Counted from the first letter of the stretch, positions 1-9,801 are shown. The stretch is 64,000 bases of DNA from Reichenbachiella sp. (GCF_033344935.1 NZ_JAWPMM010000001.1:4770115-4834114); one strand, 5' to 3'. The notes: generated by a model from the letters alone, not told the origin. Program-made: numbers and translations.

Positions 1-792
1 CTGCCACCACATGGTATTTCCGGATAAAATAATAGCATGTCCTCCTTTGGAGATAAACCAGTCAAAATTCTTTCGGGCTTGTCTGCTCCAATATTCACTG
101 TGGCCAGCGATTATTAAAACTTCCAAGTTTTCTAAACTTTCTTTACGATCCATATCTAAATCAGATAAGTATGAAAATTGGAATTCCTTATGATTGAAAA
201 AATGCCTCAGGCCATGAAAGGATTGAAAAGAAACATAAGGGAAAGTGGGTCTCAAAAAAGATACTTGTGTGGCCTGCTGGGAAAACATGCCATATAGACT
301 CTTTCCGCCAGAAATATTGTACGCATTACAAGTATTCGACGGATACAATACACCTATTTTGGCCTCATCTCCTTTCACTAAAACAGGCACCTTCTTCTCC
401 CATAAATAGATTCCACCCTTGAGCTCTGGAATCACATATTCAAATGTTTTCTGATAGCCATATCCCTTCTCACTCCCATTTTCACTTGCTGTTTGTGGTT
501 TTACCTCTACCCACGCAGAGTCTACTGCTTGATCATTTATATCATACAACTTTAACCAAACAGATCCTTGACTAGCTGAGTTGATAAAAACCTCGCATGT
601 GTCCCCCCAATCGTAAGATTGCTTATCTGTATACCCGTCTACAACCGGACTGTCCTTCGCTCCGTACCATTGGTCAAATACAAACTGAGCATACAGTTTA
701 TTGTCTGACAAATACTGGAAGGCCTTATTGAAACCAAATGCTACAGATATAATAGCAAACATGATCAATCCCCATTTGAATCTATTTTTCAT
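1..792 (-). CDS. N,N-dimethylformamidase beta-subunit-like protein, C-terminally cut by window edge
   Basis: Reading the minus strand from the ATG at 792 gives 264 codons with no stop before the window edge, so the C-terminus is missing. The N-terminus has a basic start and one hydrophobic segment (about residues 7-20), so the protein is probably exported or anchored. Residues 230-264 contain GHSEYWS, then KGGHAIILSGNTMWW, which is characteristic of the glutamine-amidotransferase-like C-terminal domain of the N,N-dimethylformamidase large subunit (DmfA2 family). Activity on dimethylformamide is not implied; many members in Bacteroidota are of unknown substrate. The start codon overlaps the end of the preceding membrane-protein gene by 11 bases (ATGAAAAATAG), which suggests translational coupling and a shared role, perhaps at the cell surface. 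Confidence 0.75.
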   Translation of the reverse strand, partial: MKNRFKWGLIMFAIISVAFGFNKAFQYLSDNKLYAQFVFDQWYGAKDSPVVDGYTDKQSYDWGDTCEVFINSASQGSVWLKLYDINDQAVDSAWVEVKPQTASENGSEKGYGYQKTFEYVIPELKGGIYLWEKKVPVLVKGDEAKIGVLYPSNTCNAYNISGGKSLYGMFSQQATQVSFLRPTFPYVSFQSFHGLRHFFNHKEFQFSYLSDLDMDRKESLENLEVLIIAGHSEYWSRQARKNFDWFISKGGHAIILSGNTMWWQ

Positions 793-2050
793 TTGTAGAA
801 GCTATCTTTTTTGGAGCGAACAAAACCATAAGGCTAACAAAGAAAAAAAATGGCATATAGGCTATTTTGTACCTAGATAGTGTTCCAATATTTGGTGTTG
901 TCAGCGCAAGCAAAATACTCGCGATAATGACATACAAAAGTAAAAACAACACTTCTCTTGAAAGATTCAGGCTACCCTGTTTTACCATTTTCCAAATAGC
1001 CAGAAAGACTACAAATAAAACGACGAAATTTTCAACACTCGCTATAAATAGAAATGGGTTATTTGTATTAAAAGTCAAAGGAGAAAATAGACCCACAAAG
1101 AGAGCTTTTGGAGCACTCACGATTAGTCCAGCCCAGCTAGCGTTAAGATTCGGATAGTAAACATATCTTTCAGATTGAGCTTCTATGACCTTACGCAAGT
1201 ATTCTCGATTCACTACTTCTGGTAAAATGCTCAGGTTAAGGTTTGGGCTAAAGAAAGAGAGCGCAATAAAAAAAATCAGTACTACGCCCATAATTGAAGC
1301 CAACTGAATCACCTTGCCCTTAGCCTGATTGTATTTGAATATCAATAGATATAGGACTAACACAGGCACAGCAAGTGCTGCCAAATAATATTTAACTCCT
1401 GCAAGAATGATAACACTAATGAGAGATATCACCATGTATATAATTTTTTGCCTCCCTGGAGCATGAGCCATGCTTATCACAGAAGCAAGCAAAAGAAAAA
1501 TAGCTATTGTAGAAAGAGACTCCTTGAAAAGACCTCCGGACCAAAAAGCCACTGATGGATAAAAAAGAAAAGCTCCCACGCTGGCATACAATATTTCTGG
1601 CCTGTAATAATTAAACACTAAAGTCCTGACAAAATACCATGTAACAAGAAAACTTATAACTGATACATAGAGAGAACAGATCCAATAGACACCTCCAGAA
1701 AACAGCACTGGAATAGAAAGAAAACCTAAGAAAAAAATTGTTCTTGAATTGAGCGAACTAAGTACTTGTGCCAGCCCTTGATTAGATAGGATGGCTGTCT
1801 TTGGTGAAAACGGATCATTGATCAAGGTAGAGACCAAATCCCAAGAGGTATTGAAGAATAGAAAGATATCTCCATTTCCGTTATAATAATATTGATAAAC
1901 TAATCCTGCCGCCCATCCAGCCAGCACCTTGAAAATTAAAGCAGGGAAAAAAAATTGCCTCAAATTTTGATCTGTTGAATCATATCTCCAAACCTGCCGA
2001 ATCATAAAGACGATTGCAAATAGACCAACCAACATCAAAAACCATTTCAT
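782..2050 (-). CDS. polytopic inner-membrane protein of unknown function
   Basis: This 422-residue protein is dominated by hydrophobic segments; I count roughly ten to twelve probable transmembrane helices. After the second helix there is an aromatic loop YYYNGNGD, reminiscent of the acidic loop of membrane glycosyltransferases of the GT39/GT-C type and O-antigen polymerase-like proteins, but I see no diagnostic motif and do not assign an enzyme activity. It is immediately followed, with an 11-base overlap, by the dimethylformamidase-like gene, so the two are very likely co-transcribed. A role in assembly or export of a surface glycan is only a guess from membrane topology and the partner. 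Confidence 0.6.
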   Translation of the reverse strand: MKWFLMLVGLFAIVFMIRQVWRYDSTDQNLRQFFFPALIFKVLAGWAAGLVYQYYYNGNGDIFLFFNTSWDLVSTLINDPFSPKTAILSNQGLAQVLSSLNSRTIFFLGFLSIPVLFSGGVYWICSLYVSVISFLVTWYFVRTLVFNYYRPEILYASVGAFLFYPSVAFWSGGLFKESLSTIAIFLLLASVISMAHAPGRQKIIYMVISLISVIILAGVKYYLAALAVPVLVLYLLIFKYNQAKGKVIQLASIMGVVLIFFIALSFFSPNLNLSILPEVVNREYLRKVIEAQSERYVYYPNLNASWAGLIVSAPKALFVGLFSPLTFNTNNPFLFIASVENFVVLFVVFLAIWKMVKQGSLNLSREVLFLLLYVIIASILLALTTPNIGTLSRYKIAYMPFFFFVSLMVLFAPKKIASTNEK

Positions 2051-2143
2051 TTTAATCGGTAATATTCAAGTGAAAATTATTGGGTAATCCATTACAGCCA
2101 TTTGACAATATGAAAAAGTAAGGTTGAAGTTGGTTACTTATAC

Positions 2144-3418
2144 TTATCCATTAATCAAGCTGACCCCAATTTTACAGGATAGACACTTCTTTTTCAAACA
2201 AAATTCCTTTCTAAGCCCAATCATCGCTTGACTATCGAAAGCATCCTTGGCTTTTAGTCCCAAGTCATTCCATTCTTTGGAAATGAAATTATTTTCTGCC
2301 TTCACAGTCTGCAGTAGTTCTACCGCTTTATCCATATAGCTGCCTTCATCCGTATATTGTGCATAAGCTGCCAATAGAGGTGCCACAGAATTGATCAAAA
2401 TCAAATCTATACTCGCTTTCCCTATATTCTTCGTCGGTCGTTTTCTCAACTTTCCAAAGTCATAGTGCTTTTGCCAATAGTTTGATACCTCAAAGTCGAA
2501 CATACTTTGAAGTTCTTTACTATCTCTAAAATGAATAAATTGATCGAAGCACTTTACATTTTTGGCAAGAAAAGAAGAAAATTGTGCCAAACGCACCGTT
2601 GGGAAATTCCCTGGCCTTAGCCTCAAAAATTTCCATTCAGCTTTCAATAAGGTTAAATCCTGAAGTCTATACTTTTTAGATAAATAACTAAACTCCTTTT
2701 TTAGCGCCGATCCATAAGCATCTCCGTCCACATGAAGAAATCCCGCTATACCAAAAATTAGCGCTTCAATCTGATCAATTTTTTCTACATGTTTGACTAT
2801 TACCTTGTGACTTAAGCTTTGGGACAATTTAAGTAATGGCTCTTCATTGGTTTTAAAACCGAAATTTTTAGCCAGCAACTGATAAGTTGTCTCTTCCCAA
2901 TTTCCATTGTTTTTATTCAAAAGATGCAGAATATACTCAGACTTTTGCTTCAATCTCATCACACCCACCTGCTCAAGCATGGATATTTTATCAATGTCCT
3001 TCACCTGACCAAACTGATCAGCACAGGGTATTTTTTCTGGACTCTTGATTAATTGATTACACTTTTTGAGTAGCTCGGGCTTGATTCGATCCTGTAGTTC
3101 TAGCACGGGAAGCACTTGCCCATTAGCCAATTGTACTTCCGCATCATGCTCCCATACCACGTGTAGAACTACATTGTTATAAGCTTCATCCTGTTGATGA
3201 TGGTGCCTATTCCAGTCAGAAGATCTCAAATGCAGCTCCACATGACCATACCAAGTGATGTCTCCTATCAATAGTTTTGCATTCAGAAAATCGGGCCCGG
3301 CATCAGTATTATAATTACCAATAGCATATACTTGGATTTGTTGTCCGTCATGCGTGGTCAATGATGCATTATTAAACTTTTGGAATTGCCAGATGAAATG
3401 TAAAAATGATTCCCTCAC
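2144..3418 (-). CDS. DUF2851 family protein
   Basis: A 424-residue soluble protein matching the DUF2851 family, found widely in Bacteroidota. The N-terminal block is typical: MRESFLHFIWQFQ, then an NTDAGPDFLNAKLLI stretch and the WYGHVELHLRSSDWNRHHH region with several histidines and acidic residues that could bind a metal or nucleic acid. The C-terminus carries CLKKKCLSCKIG, a compact cysteine cluster (CxxxxxCxxC with a nearby Cys) compatible with a small metal site. Length agrees with the family. Function is not known. It lies on the same strand as the LOG-type gene, 73 bases downstream of it, so co-transcription is possible. Confidence 0.85.
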   Translation of the reverse strand: MRESFLHFIWQFQKFNNASLTTHDGQQIQVYAIGNYNTDAGPDFLNAKLLIGDITWYGHVELHLRSSDWNRHHHQQDEAYNNVVLHVVWEHDAEVQLANGQVLPVLELQDRIKPELLKKCNQLIKSPEKIPCADQFGQVKDIDKISMLEQVGVMRLKQKSEYILHLLNKNNGNWEETTYQLLAKNFGFKTNEEPLLKLSQSLSHKVIVKHVEKIDQIEALIFGIAGFLHVDGDAYGSALKKEFSYLSKKYRLQDLTLLKAEWKFLRLRPGNFPTVRLAQFSSFLAKNVKCFDQFIHFRDSKELQSMFDFEVSNYWQKHYDFGKLRKRPTKNIGKASIDLILINSVAPLLAAYAQYTDEGSYMDKAVELLQTVKAENNFISKEWNDLGLKAKDAFDSQAMIGLRKEFCLKKKCLSCKIGVSLING

Positions 3419-3491
3419 GGTTGGTTAGGTTGGGTGATGAAATGATTAGCGCTTTATATCCAATTTAACCGCTGATTGTATAAAGTCAAAA

Positions 3492-4073
3492 TTAGGTTAA
3501 ATCCAATTTCTGTTCGAATGAAGCGTCCCCTCCATCGAAGTCTTCCATTTTTTGTAACAACCCTTCTACATTCTCATCAGTCACAAATAAATTCAAATTA
3601 GAAAACTTTACAAATCCCTCTTCATGCATATGCTTAAACAATGTCAATAGTTTTTCATAGAAATTGTTGATATTCAAAATGCCTATCGGTTTTTTAACCA
3701 ACCCCAGTTGTGCCCAGGTCAAGATTTCTGCCAGTTCTTCTAATGTTCCAAATCCGCCAGGCAACGCGATGAAACCATCAGACTTATCAACCATAATCGT
3801 TTTTCGCTCATGCATATTTTTGGTTTGAATCAACTCTGAGACATCAGTATTTGTTATTTCTACCTGATCCAAAAATTCAGGGATAATACCGGTCACATAT
3901 CCTCCATTGCTCAGACAAGCTTGGGCTACGGCTCCCATTATACCTATTCTTGCACCACCATAAACCAACCTAATTGATTTGGTCGCCAACGCCGTACCAA
4001 GCTCTGTAGCTGCATTTACATAGCGTACATCTTTGCCTAAGGAGGAGCCGCAATACACACAAATACTTTTCAT
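3492..4073 (-). CDS. LOG-family nucleotide 5'-monophosphate phosphoribohydrolase (TIGR00730)
   Basis: The Rossmann-fold LOG (lysine decarboxylase-like) family cleaves nucleoside monophosphates such as AMP or cytokinin riboside phosphates to base and ribose 5-phosphate. The signature PGGFGTLEE is present, followed by ILTWAQLG, and the N-terminus MKSICVYCGSS is the conserved beginning of the family. I place the start at 4073; an upstream in-frame ATG at 4115 would add 14 residues that do not resemble the family. Length (193 residues) is normal. Whether the physiological role is purine salvage, nucleotide detoxification or cytokinin-like signalling cannot be read from sequence. The divergent ABC exporter starts about 120 bases away. 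Confidence 0.88.
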   Translation of the reverse strand: MKSICVYCGSSLGKDVRYVNAATELGTALATKSIRLVYGGARIGIMGAVAQACLSNGGYVTGIIPEFLDQVEITNTDVSELIQTKNMHERKTIMVDKSDGFIALPGGFGTLEELAEILTWAQLGLVKKPIGILNINNFYEKLLTLFKHMHEEGFVKFSNLNLFVTDENVEGLLQKMEDFDGGDASFEQKLDLT

Positions 4074-4164
4074 TAAACTAATATAATGGCTGCAGAGGAA
4101 CTTTGAATATATCATTTGATAAATCCTCTTTGAATAAAAGGTTGGACGTGTGAACTGATAAAGA

Positions 4165-4172
4165 TAAATTTG
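4165..4172 (+). promoter_or_regulatory. Bacteroidota-type -7 promoter box for the ABC exporter
   Basis: TAAATTTG matches the TAnnTTTG consensus. GTTG at 4141-4144 lies 20 bases upstream and fits the -33 TTTG element. The ATG at 4193 follows 20 bases after the box, giving a short leader. Confidence 0.6.
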
Positions 4173-4192
4173 CGCACATTTTAAGCATTGCT

Positions 4193-5980
4193 ATGGCCAA
4201 GGAAAAAATAAAAGCAGAAGAGAAGCGGGCGTTCAGTAAAGAAAATTTTGGCAAGCTCTATGGTATCTTCAAATACTTATTGCCCTACAAATCCAAGTTT
4301 GTAATAGGGTTGGTCTTCTTGGTTCTAGGTAGTTTTCTTTTACTCGCCTTTCCTTTGATAGCTGGAAAATTAATTGATGTGGCCTCTGGTGAAGGGACCT
4401 GGTGGCTAAATGACATCAACAGCATCGCCATGAGCTTAGTTTCCATCCTTTTCTTACAAGGAATTTTCTCCTTTTTTAGAGTCTATCTCTTTGCGCAAGT
4501 CAGTGAAAATGCCATGGCTGATGTTCGATTTGACCTATATAAAAAACTACTCTATCTGCCCATTACATTTTATGATCGTCATCGCACTGGAGAATTGATG
4601 AGTAGAATGTCTTCTGATGTCACCTTGCTTCAGACCACTTTCTCCACAACATTAGCTGAAGTTATACGCCAGATCGTGACATTGATTGCAGGAATCGTAA
4701 TCATTTTTGTGATAACGCCGGCACTCAGCACCTTCATGATCATGACACTTCCGGTCATCATCATCGCTGCCATGATCTTTGGAAAAAAAATCCGAAAATT
4801 ATCTCGCCAGTCCCAAGATGAATTGGCCCATTCTTCAACCATCGTGGAAGAAACATTACAGTCCATATTGGCTGTGAAATCTTTTACCAACGAATTATTC
4901 GAAAAAGCCAGATATAAAAAATCACTCAATGAAGTAGTTTCACTCGCCTTAAAAACTGCCACCTTTCGAGCGGGTTTTATTTCGTTTATCATTTTTGCAT
5001 TGTTTGGAGGAATGGTAGCTATCCTTTGGTATGGAGCCCTTTTATTGCAAAGAGGAGAAATGACCTTGGGAGATTTAACCTCTTTCGCTTTTTATACAGC
5101 TTTTATTGGCGGATCGATTGCCGGCATTGGAGACTTGTTCGGGCAAGTTCAGCGAGCCATTGGTGCATCAGAGAGAATCTTAGAAATACATGATGAATCC
5201 TCTGAGACAGAAGCACCCGAACCATCAGAATTAGAGAAATTCAAAGGTGACATCTCTTTTGATCAAGTGAATTTTCAATATCCCAGTAGACAGGATATGC
5301 CTGTGCTTAATAATCTCTCTATGGAGGTTGGATCGGGCGAGAAAGTGGCCTTAGTAGGAAAAAGTGGTGCTGGAAAATCAACAATCGCTCATCTACTCAT
5401 GCGATTGTATGATGGCTTTGAAGGATCGGTAAAGGTAGACGGTCAGGATATCGCCTCGTATGATCTTACTGCATTCAGAAAGAATATTGGAATTGTACCT
5501 CAAGAAGTTATCCTTTTCGGTGGTACGATCAGAGAAAACATTGCCTATGGCAAACCTAATGCCACGCAAGAAGAAATTGAGCTGGCTGCAAAAAAGGCGC
5601 ACGCGTTAGAATTTATCATCTCCTTTCCAGAAGGGTTCGATACCGTAGTAGGAGAACGAGGAGTGAAATTATCTGGCGGCCAACGACAGCGAATTGCCAT
5701 CGCTCGAACTATTTTAAAAGATCCATCTATTCTAATCCTAGATGAAGCTACAAGTTCGCTTGATGCCGAGTCCGAACAACAAGTACAGCTTGCACTCAAT
5801 GAATTGATGAAAGGCAGAACGACATTGATTATTGCTCACAGATTGGCAACAATCAAAGAGGTAGATAGAATCTATGTGATCGAAAATGGAAAGATTGAAG
5901 AATCTGGTGCTCACAATGAGCTCATTGACAATGTAAAAGGCACCTATCACCACCTAGTCAACCTTCAATTGGTTAATTAA
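4193..5980 (+). CDS. ABC exporter, fused permease and ATPase (MsbA/ABCB-like half transporter)
   Basis: A 595-residue half transporter. Residues about 30-320 hold six transmembrane helices of the type I exporter fold; residues about 345-590 hold the ATPase with Walker A GKSGAGKST, the signature LSGGQRQRIAIAR, Walker B ILILDEATSSLD and the H-loop IAHR. It should work as a homodimer in the inner membrane. Substrate could be lipid, lipopolysaccharide precursor, peptide or drug; sequence alone does not decide, though the closest general type is the MsbA/multidrug group. It stands alone behind its own promoter, and a second exporter of a different subfamily lies at 59.3-61.0 kb, so the two are not a heterodimeric pair by context. 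Confidence 0.88.
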   Translation: MAKEKIKAEEKRAFSKENFGKLYGIFKYLLPYKSKFVIGLVFLVLGSFLLLAFPLIAGKLIDVASGEGTWWLNDINSIAMSLVSILFLQGIFSFFRVYLFAQVSENAMADVRFDLYKKLLYLPITFYDRHRTGELMSRMSSDVTLLQTTFSTTLAEVIRQIVTLIAGIVIIFVITPALSTFMIMTLPVIIIAAMIFGKKIRKLSRQSQDELAHSSTIVEETLQSILAVKSFTNELFEKARYKKSLNEVVSLALKTATFRAGFISFIIFALFGGMVAILWYGALLLQRGEMTLGDLTSFAFYTAFIGGSIAGIGDLFGQVQRAIGASERILEIHDESSETEAPEPSELEKFKGDISFDQVNFQYPSRQDMPVLNNLSMEVGSGEKVALVGKSGAGKSTIAHLLMRLYDGFEGSVKVDGQDIASYDLTAFRKNIGIVPQEVILFGGTIRENIAYGKPNATQEEIELAAKKAHALEFIISFPEGFDTVVGERGVKLSGGQRQRIAIARTILKDPSILILDEATSSLDAESEQQVQLALNELMKGRTTLIIAHRLATIKEVDRIYVIENGKIEESGAHNELIDNVKGTYHHLVNLQLVN

Positions 5981-6089
5981 GTATAGAATTCTGCTATAAA
6001 TTTCATTATCTCCCTGATAATCACTTCCTTTGCGCCTTGTTAATCGGAAGTAGCGAATAACAGACTAAAAACCACCAAGATACATACCC

Positions 6090-7106
6090 ATGATTCTCAA
6101 TTTGTTTTCGGGCACTAACGAAGCCTTGCTTTTTGGCATATTCGGAATTGTAATCATCCTTTTCCTTGCAGTAGACCTCGGACTCGTTCACAAAGGACCT
6201 TCCAAGATCACGCAAAAGGATGCGCTGCTACAGACCATATTCTGGATAGTAGTTTCGTGTATTTTTGGCGGGCTTATTTACTTTTTCGGAGGCGGTGCCG
6301 ATGACGCCTTAGAGTACTTCTCTGCATACGTTACGGAGAAGGCCCTTTCTGTTGATAACATTTTCGTTATCCTGCTAATCTTAAGGTACTTCAAGATTAA
6401 AGATGAGTACTACCATGACATTCTGTTTTGGGGAATCTTAGGTGCTATCGTTTTCAGAGCAATTTTCATATTTCTGGGAGCCCTACTCATCGGTGAATTT
6501 CACTGGATACTCTACATTTTTGGTGTCTTCCTGGTTTACTCGGGTATCAAAATCTTCAATGAAGATGATGATATGGAAATCGAGCCAGAAAAAAATATCC
6601 TTACCAGATGGGCTAAAAAGGTACTTCCCATTTCTACTGAAGACAGAGGTGGACGATTTGTATTCATAGAAAAAGGAAAACTGTGGTTTACTCCACTTTT
6701 TCTAGTCATTCTTCTCATCGAATCAACTGATTTAATTTTTGCAGTAGACTCCATCCCTGCGGCATTTGCAATCACACAAAATGAATTTGTGATTTATACT
6801 TCAAATATTTTTGCCGTTATGGGACTCCGTGCCATGTTCTTCTTATTGGCCAATATATTGGATCGCTTTTATCTACTACAAAAAGGCCTTTCTATTGTCT
6901 TAATATTCATTGGCGTAAAAATGCTTATGGAAATGAGCATAGTGCAGCAGGGATTTCAAATGGCATTCGGTATTGAGCACGCTCATATTCCTATCATCTG
7001 GTCTTTCATTGTTATCATGGCAGCACTTACTCTTTCTATTGTTCTGTCTATCATGTTTCCAGAAGAGGAGAAAATCGTTGAGCCAGTGGAAACCACTAAA
7101 AATTAA
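6090..7106 (+). CDS. TerC/Alx family integral membrane protein
   Basis: A 338-residue membrane protein with about nine predicted helices and the TerC signature around YVTEKALSVDNIFVILLIL, a conserved acidic intramembrane motif, with a second acidic motif (ESTDLIFAVDSIPA) in the other half. TerC/Alx proteins are linked to manganese export, metal ion homeostasis and tellurite resistance. In some proteobacteria the gene is preceded by a yybP-ykoY riboswitch; I looked at the 109 bases upstream and cannot recognise one. A degenerate promoter box TTCCTTTG lies at 6025-6032. The gene is flanked by the ABC exporter and by a conserved small protein, with no tellurite (ter) genes nearby, so metal homeostasis is the more likely role. 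Confidence 0.88.
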   Translation: MILNLFSGTNEALLFGIFGIVIILFLAVDLGLVHKGPSKITQKDALLQTIFWIVVSCIFGGLIYFFGGGADDALEYFSAYVTEKALSVDNIFVILLILRYFKIKDEYYHDILFWGILGAIVFRAIFIFLGALLIGEFHWILYIFGVFLVYSGIKIFNEDDDMEIEPEKNILTRWAKKVLPISTEDRGGRFVFIEKGKLWFTPLFLVILLIESTDLIFAVDSIPAAFAITQNEFVIYTSNIFAVMGLRAMFFLLANILDRFYLLQKGLSIVLIFIGVKMLMEMSIVQQGFQMAFGIEHAHIPIIWSFIVIMAALTLSIVLSIMFPEEEKIVEPVETTKN

Positions 7107-7119
7107 TACACTTTATCGT

Positions 7120-7127
7120 TACTTTTG
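7120..7127 (+). promoter_or_regulatory. -7 promoter box for the 161-residue conserved protein
   Basis: TACTTTTG is a perfect TAnnTTTG match, 38 bases before the ATG at 7166. No convincing -33 TTTG is visible 20 bases upstream, so this rests on the -7 box and position only. Confidence 0.45.
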
Positions 7128-7165
7128 ATGTCTAATTTTCGTTAGGCACTTATAAAAAGTAAACT

Positions 7166-7651
7166 ATGTACATCCCATTTGACGAAATGGCTGACACCTC
7201 GCGTGTTTGGATATATCAAGCTGACAAACAACTTTCCACAGCTGAACAATCTCAAATTGAATCTAAATGCAACTCCTTTCTACAAGAATGGGCTGCACAT
7301 GGACAGGCATTAAAGAGTTCGTTCCAAATTATCCATGATAAATTTTTGGTGATTAGTGTCGACGAATCATTCAATCAGGCAAGCGGATGTTCCATAGATG
7401 CTTCCGTTGCACTTGTTAAGAACCTAGAGCAGGAACTGGGAATCAATTTCTTTGACAGAACAAAAATTTGTTTCCTTGTTAATGATGAGATTGTTGAAAT
7501 ACCTTTAAACGGAATCAAATCTGAGGTTGAAAATGGAAATATTAAATCGGACACGTTAACATTTAACAATTTGGTTTCCGACATTCGTTCATTTCAAACC
7601 GACTGGAAAGTAGAAGCAAAAAACAGTTGGCTCAAACGCTATTTCCAGTAA
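7166..7651 (+). CDS. conserved Bacteroidota protein of unknown function (often labelled ABC transporter ATPase)
   Basis: A 161-residue soluble protein beginning MYIPFDEMADTSRVWIYQAD, which I recognise as a family conserved across Bacteroidota. Databases often call it an ABC transporter ATPase, but the sequence has no Walker A, no signature motif and no Walker B, so that name should not be trusted. There is a conserved-looking GCSIDASV segment in the middle containing a Cys and acidic residue. It has no signal peptide and no membrane segment. It sits 44 bases upstream of the PorE-like lipoprotein gene on the same strand and could be co-transcribed with it. No function is assigned. Confidence 0.75.
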   Translation: MYIPFDEMADTSRVWIYQADKQLSTAEQSQIESKCNSFLQEWAAHGQALKSSFQIIHDKFLVISVDESFNQASGCSIDASVALVKNLEQELGINFFDRTKICFLVNDEIVEIPLNGIKSEVENGNIKSDTLTFNNLVSDIRSFQTDWKVEAKNSWLKRYFQ

Positions 7652-7695
7652 GGGGCGTATATTAGGAATGTGTTTTATCTTTAGGTAAACTATAA

Positions 7696-9693
7696 ATGGA
7701 TTTTATGGCCAGCAACAACAAACTTTTCAGTTTATTTCTAATTATCCTTTTGACTTCATGTAGCGCTTCCAAAAAAGCAAATAAGAGTCTTGAAGCGGGA
7801 GAATACAGCGATGCCATATACCTGTTAGAAAAGTCGATAAAACCAGACGACCCTGAGTCAAATTTTCTGCTGGCCGAAGCCTATAGAAAATCTAACCGAA
7901 TTCAAGAAGCTGAACCCTATTACATGGCTGCCATCGATGCAGGCGTCCAGGATGAAAGCGCCTTTTATTACTATGCCGTCTCACTCAAGGCCAATGATGA
8001 CGTAAAAAGAGCCAATCAAGTACTCGAAGACTATCTGAAAAAAGGCCAAGATGATGCCGTGGTGGCATTAGCCGAACGCGAACTGAATAACCTGGGACAA
8101 CTTCCAGAAATAGAAACACGAGTGAATCATTTCAGGGTTAAGAACCTTGAAGCGATCAACACAAAGTTCGCTGAATATTCACCGTTCTATAGTGATGGGA
8201 AACTCTATTTTACATCAAACAGGCATGGCGGTAAAATCTACAAAGGCACAGGAACTCCCTTTACAGACATCTACATGGTAAATACCCGGGGGGCAAATGT
8301 AGATCTCGCAACTCTGGAAGAGCTCAGCCCAATTATCAATGAACCCAATGTAAATCTAGGTTCAATTACCATGTCTAAAAACGGCAATACGGTGATTTTT
8401 GCAAAAGGAAATTCGGGTAAATCCTCAGGAGCTAACGAAGTCAATCTTTATTTTACTCGCTACAGAAATGGCGCTTGGCAAACGCCTAGACCATTGAGCA
8501 TTAATGGCCAAGACTCTTGGGACTCTACACCTGCCCTTAGTCCTGATGGCAAAACATTGTTTTTCTCATCTAACCGCGAAGGAGGATTTGGAGGACTGGA
8601 TATCTACACAGCTTCATTAAACAGAAGGGGGAGATGGGTGGATGTTAGAAATATGGGAGAAGGAATAAATACGCCTGGCAATGAAATATTCCCTTATGTA
8701 GGCGGTACAGGAAAATTATATTTCTCTTCCGACGGTTGGCCAGGTTTTGGAGGACTAGATATTTTTGAAGCAACCAGAGCAGGCGGTCATGTAAAACTTG
8801 AAAACCTTGGTACTCCCATCAATTCGAATGCTGATGATTTCGGTCTCTTTCTTTTTAACCCTTCGCGCGGTTTTTTTACCTCCAACAGAAAAGGTGGCAA
8901 GGGAGATGACGACATCTATACTTTCGTCAATGATGATCCAGAATTGCGCATAGTGAATTACTGGCTTTCTGGCACCACGCTGACACATGAAACTGATAGT
9001 CAGTTGGTCGCTTTATCCAATACCAAAGTAGTATTAAGGGATCTGGATGATAACATCGTTGATGAGCAATTCACACAGGTGGATGGCAAATACAGGTTTC
9101 GTGTATTCTCAGAAGAAAAATATTATCTGGTTGCAGAAAAAGAGGAATACTTCACCACACGCATCGACTTTTCCACCATTGGAAAATCAGTTGATAAATC
9201 TACATTAAAAAATACTATAACAAATGTTGAGTTCGAAGTGGATCTTCCGCTGGAAAAAATCGTCGTAGACAAAGCTATTGTACTCAACAACATTTACTAC
9301 GATCTCAACAAGGCAGATATTAAACCCGAGGCTGCTGCTGAACTGGATAAACTGGTCACTCTGATGAGAGACAACCCCAATATCAATATTGAGTTAAGTT
9401 CACATACTGATGTAAGGTCTAGTCACGAATACAATATGAGCCTGTCTCAGCGAAGAGCCCAGAGTGCAGTGAACTATATCGCTTCTCAAGGAATTGAGAA
9501 CAGAAGAATGGTAGCGAAAGGATATGGAGAAACCAAATTGATCATCGAAAATGCCAAGACTGAAGAGGAACATCAGGTAAACAGAAGGACAGAATTCAAG
9601 GTTACTAGATACAATAAGAAATTCGAGAAGCAAAACACCGAAGATTATGACGAGTCAGATAGGTTTTTTGACGATGTAGAGGACTCACAGTAA
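7696..9693 (+). CDS. PorE-like OmpA-family lipoprotein (TPR, beta-propeller, CRD, OmpA_C)
   Basis: A 665-residue lipoprotein: signal peptide and lipobox LLTSC with the acylated Cys at about residue 22. Domains in order are tetratricopeptide-like repeats (about 25-130), a WD40/PD40-type beta-propeller with repeated LYFTSN/LFFSSN blades (about 150-410), a carboxypeptidase regulatory-like domain (about 425-510) and a C-terminal OmpA peptidoglycan-binding domain (about 530-640) with the HTDVRSSHEYNMSLSQRR motif. This exact order is that of PorE, a type IX secretion component that anchors the machine to peptidoglycan; Bacteroidota carry several paralogues, so assignment to PorE itself is not certain. 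Start could also be the ATG at 7705. Confidence 0.85.
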   Translation: MDFMASNNKLFSLFLIILLTSCSASKKANKSLEAGEYSDAIYLLEKSIKPDDPESNFLLAEAYRKSNRIQEAEPYYMAAIDAGVQDESAFYYYAVSLKANDDVKRANQVLEDYLKKGQDDAVVALAERELNNLGQLPEIETRVNHFRVKNLEAINTKFAEYSPFYSDGKLYFTSNRHGGKIYKGTGTPFTDIYMVNTRGANVDLATLEELSPIINEPNVNLGSITMSKNGNTVIFAKGNSGKSSGANEVNLYFTRYRNGAWQTPRPLSINGQDSWDSTPALSPDGKTLFFSSNREGGFGGLDIYTASLNRRGRWVDVRNMGEGINTPGNEIFPYVGGTGKLYFSSDGWPGFGGLDIFEATRAGGHVKLENLGTPINSNADDFGLFLFNPSRGFFTSNRKGGKGDDDIYTFVNDDPELRIVNYWLSGTTLTHETDSQLVALSNTKVVLRDLDDNIVDEQFTQVDGKYRFRVFSEEKYYLVAEKEEYFTTRIDFSTIGKSVDKSTLKNTITNVEFEVDLPLEKIVVDKAIVLNNIYYDLNKADIKPEAAAELDKLVTLMRDNPNINIELSSHTDVRSSHEYNMSLSQRRAQSAVNYIASQGIENRRMVAKGYGETKLIIENAKTEEEHQVNRRTEFKVTRYNKKFEKQNTEDYDESDRFFDDVEDSQ

Positions 9694-9801
9694 ACACCGA
9701 TAGGATGTTTAGGGGAATTACCTAACCGTCTAATTAAAACGAACACCTCCAACTTTTTGTGAAAAATTTCAAATAAATATTTTTCCTTTTACTTGATTTT
9801 T

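Noticed and set aside
6001-6089. yybP-ykoY manganese riboswitch upstream of the TerC gene
   Set aside because: The 109-base gap shows no recognisable conserved core or matching stems.
7166-7651. ABC transporter ATPase name for the 161-residue protein
   Set aside because: No Walker A, signature or Walker B motif; the name is a database artefact.
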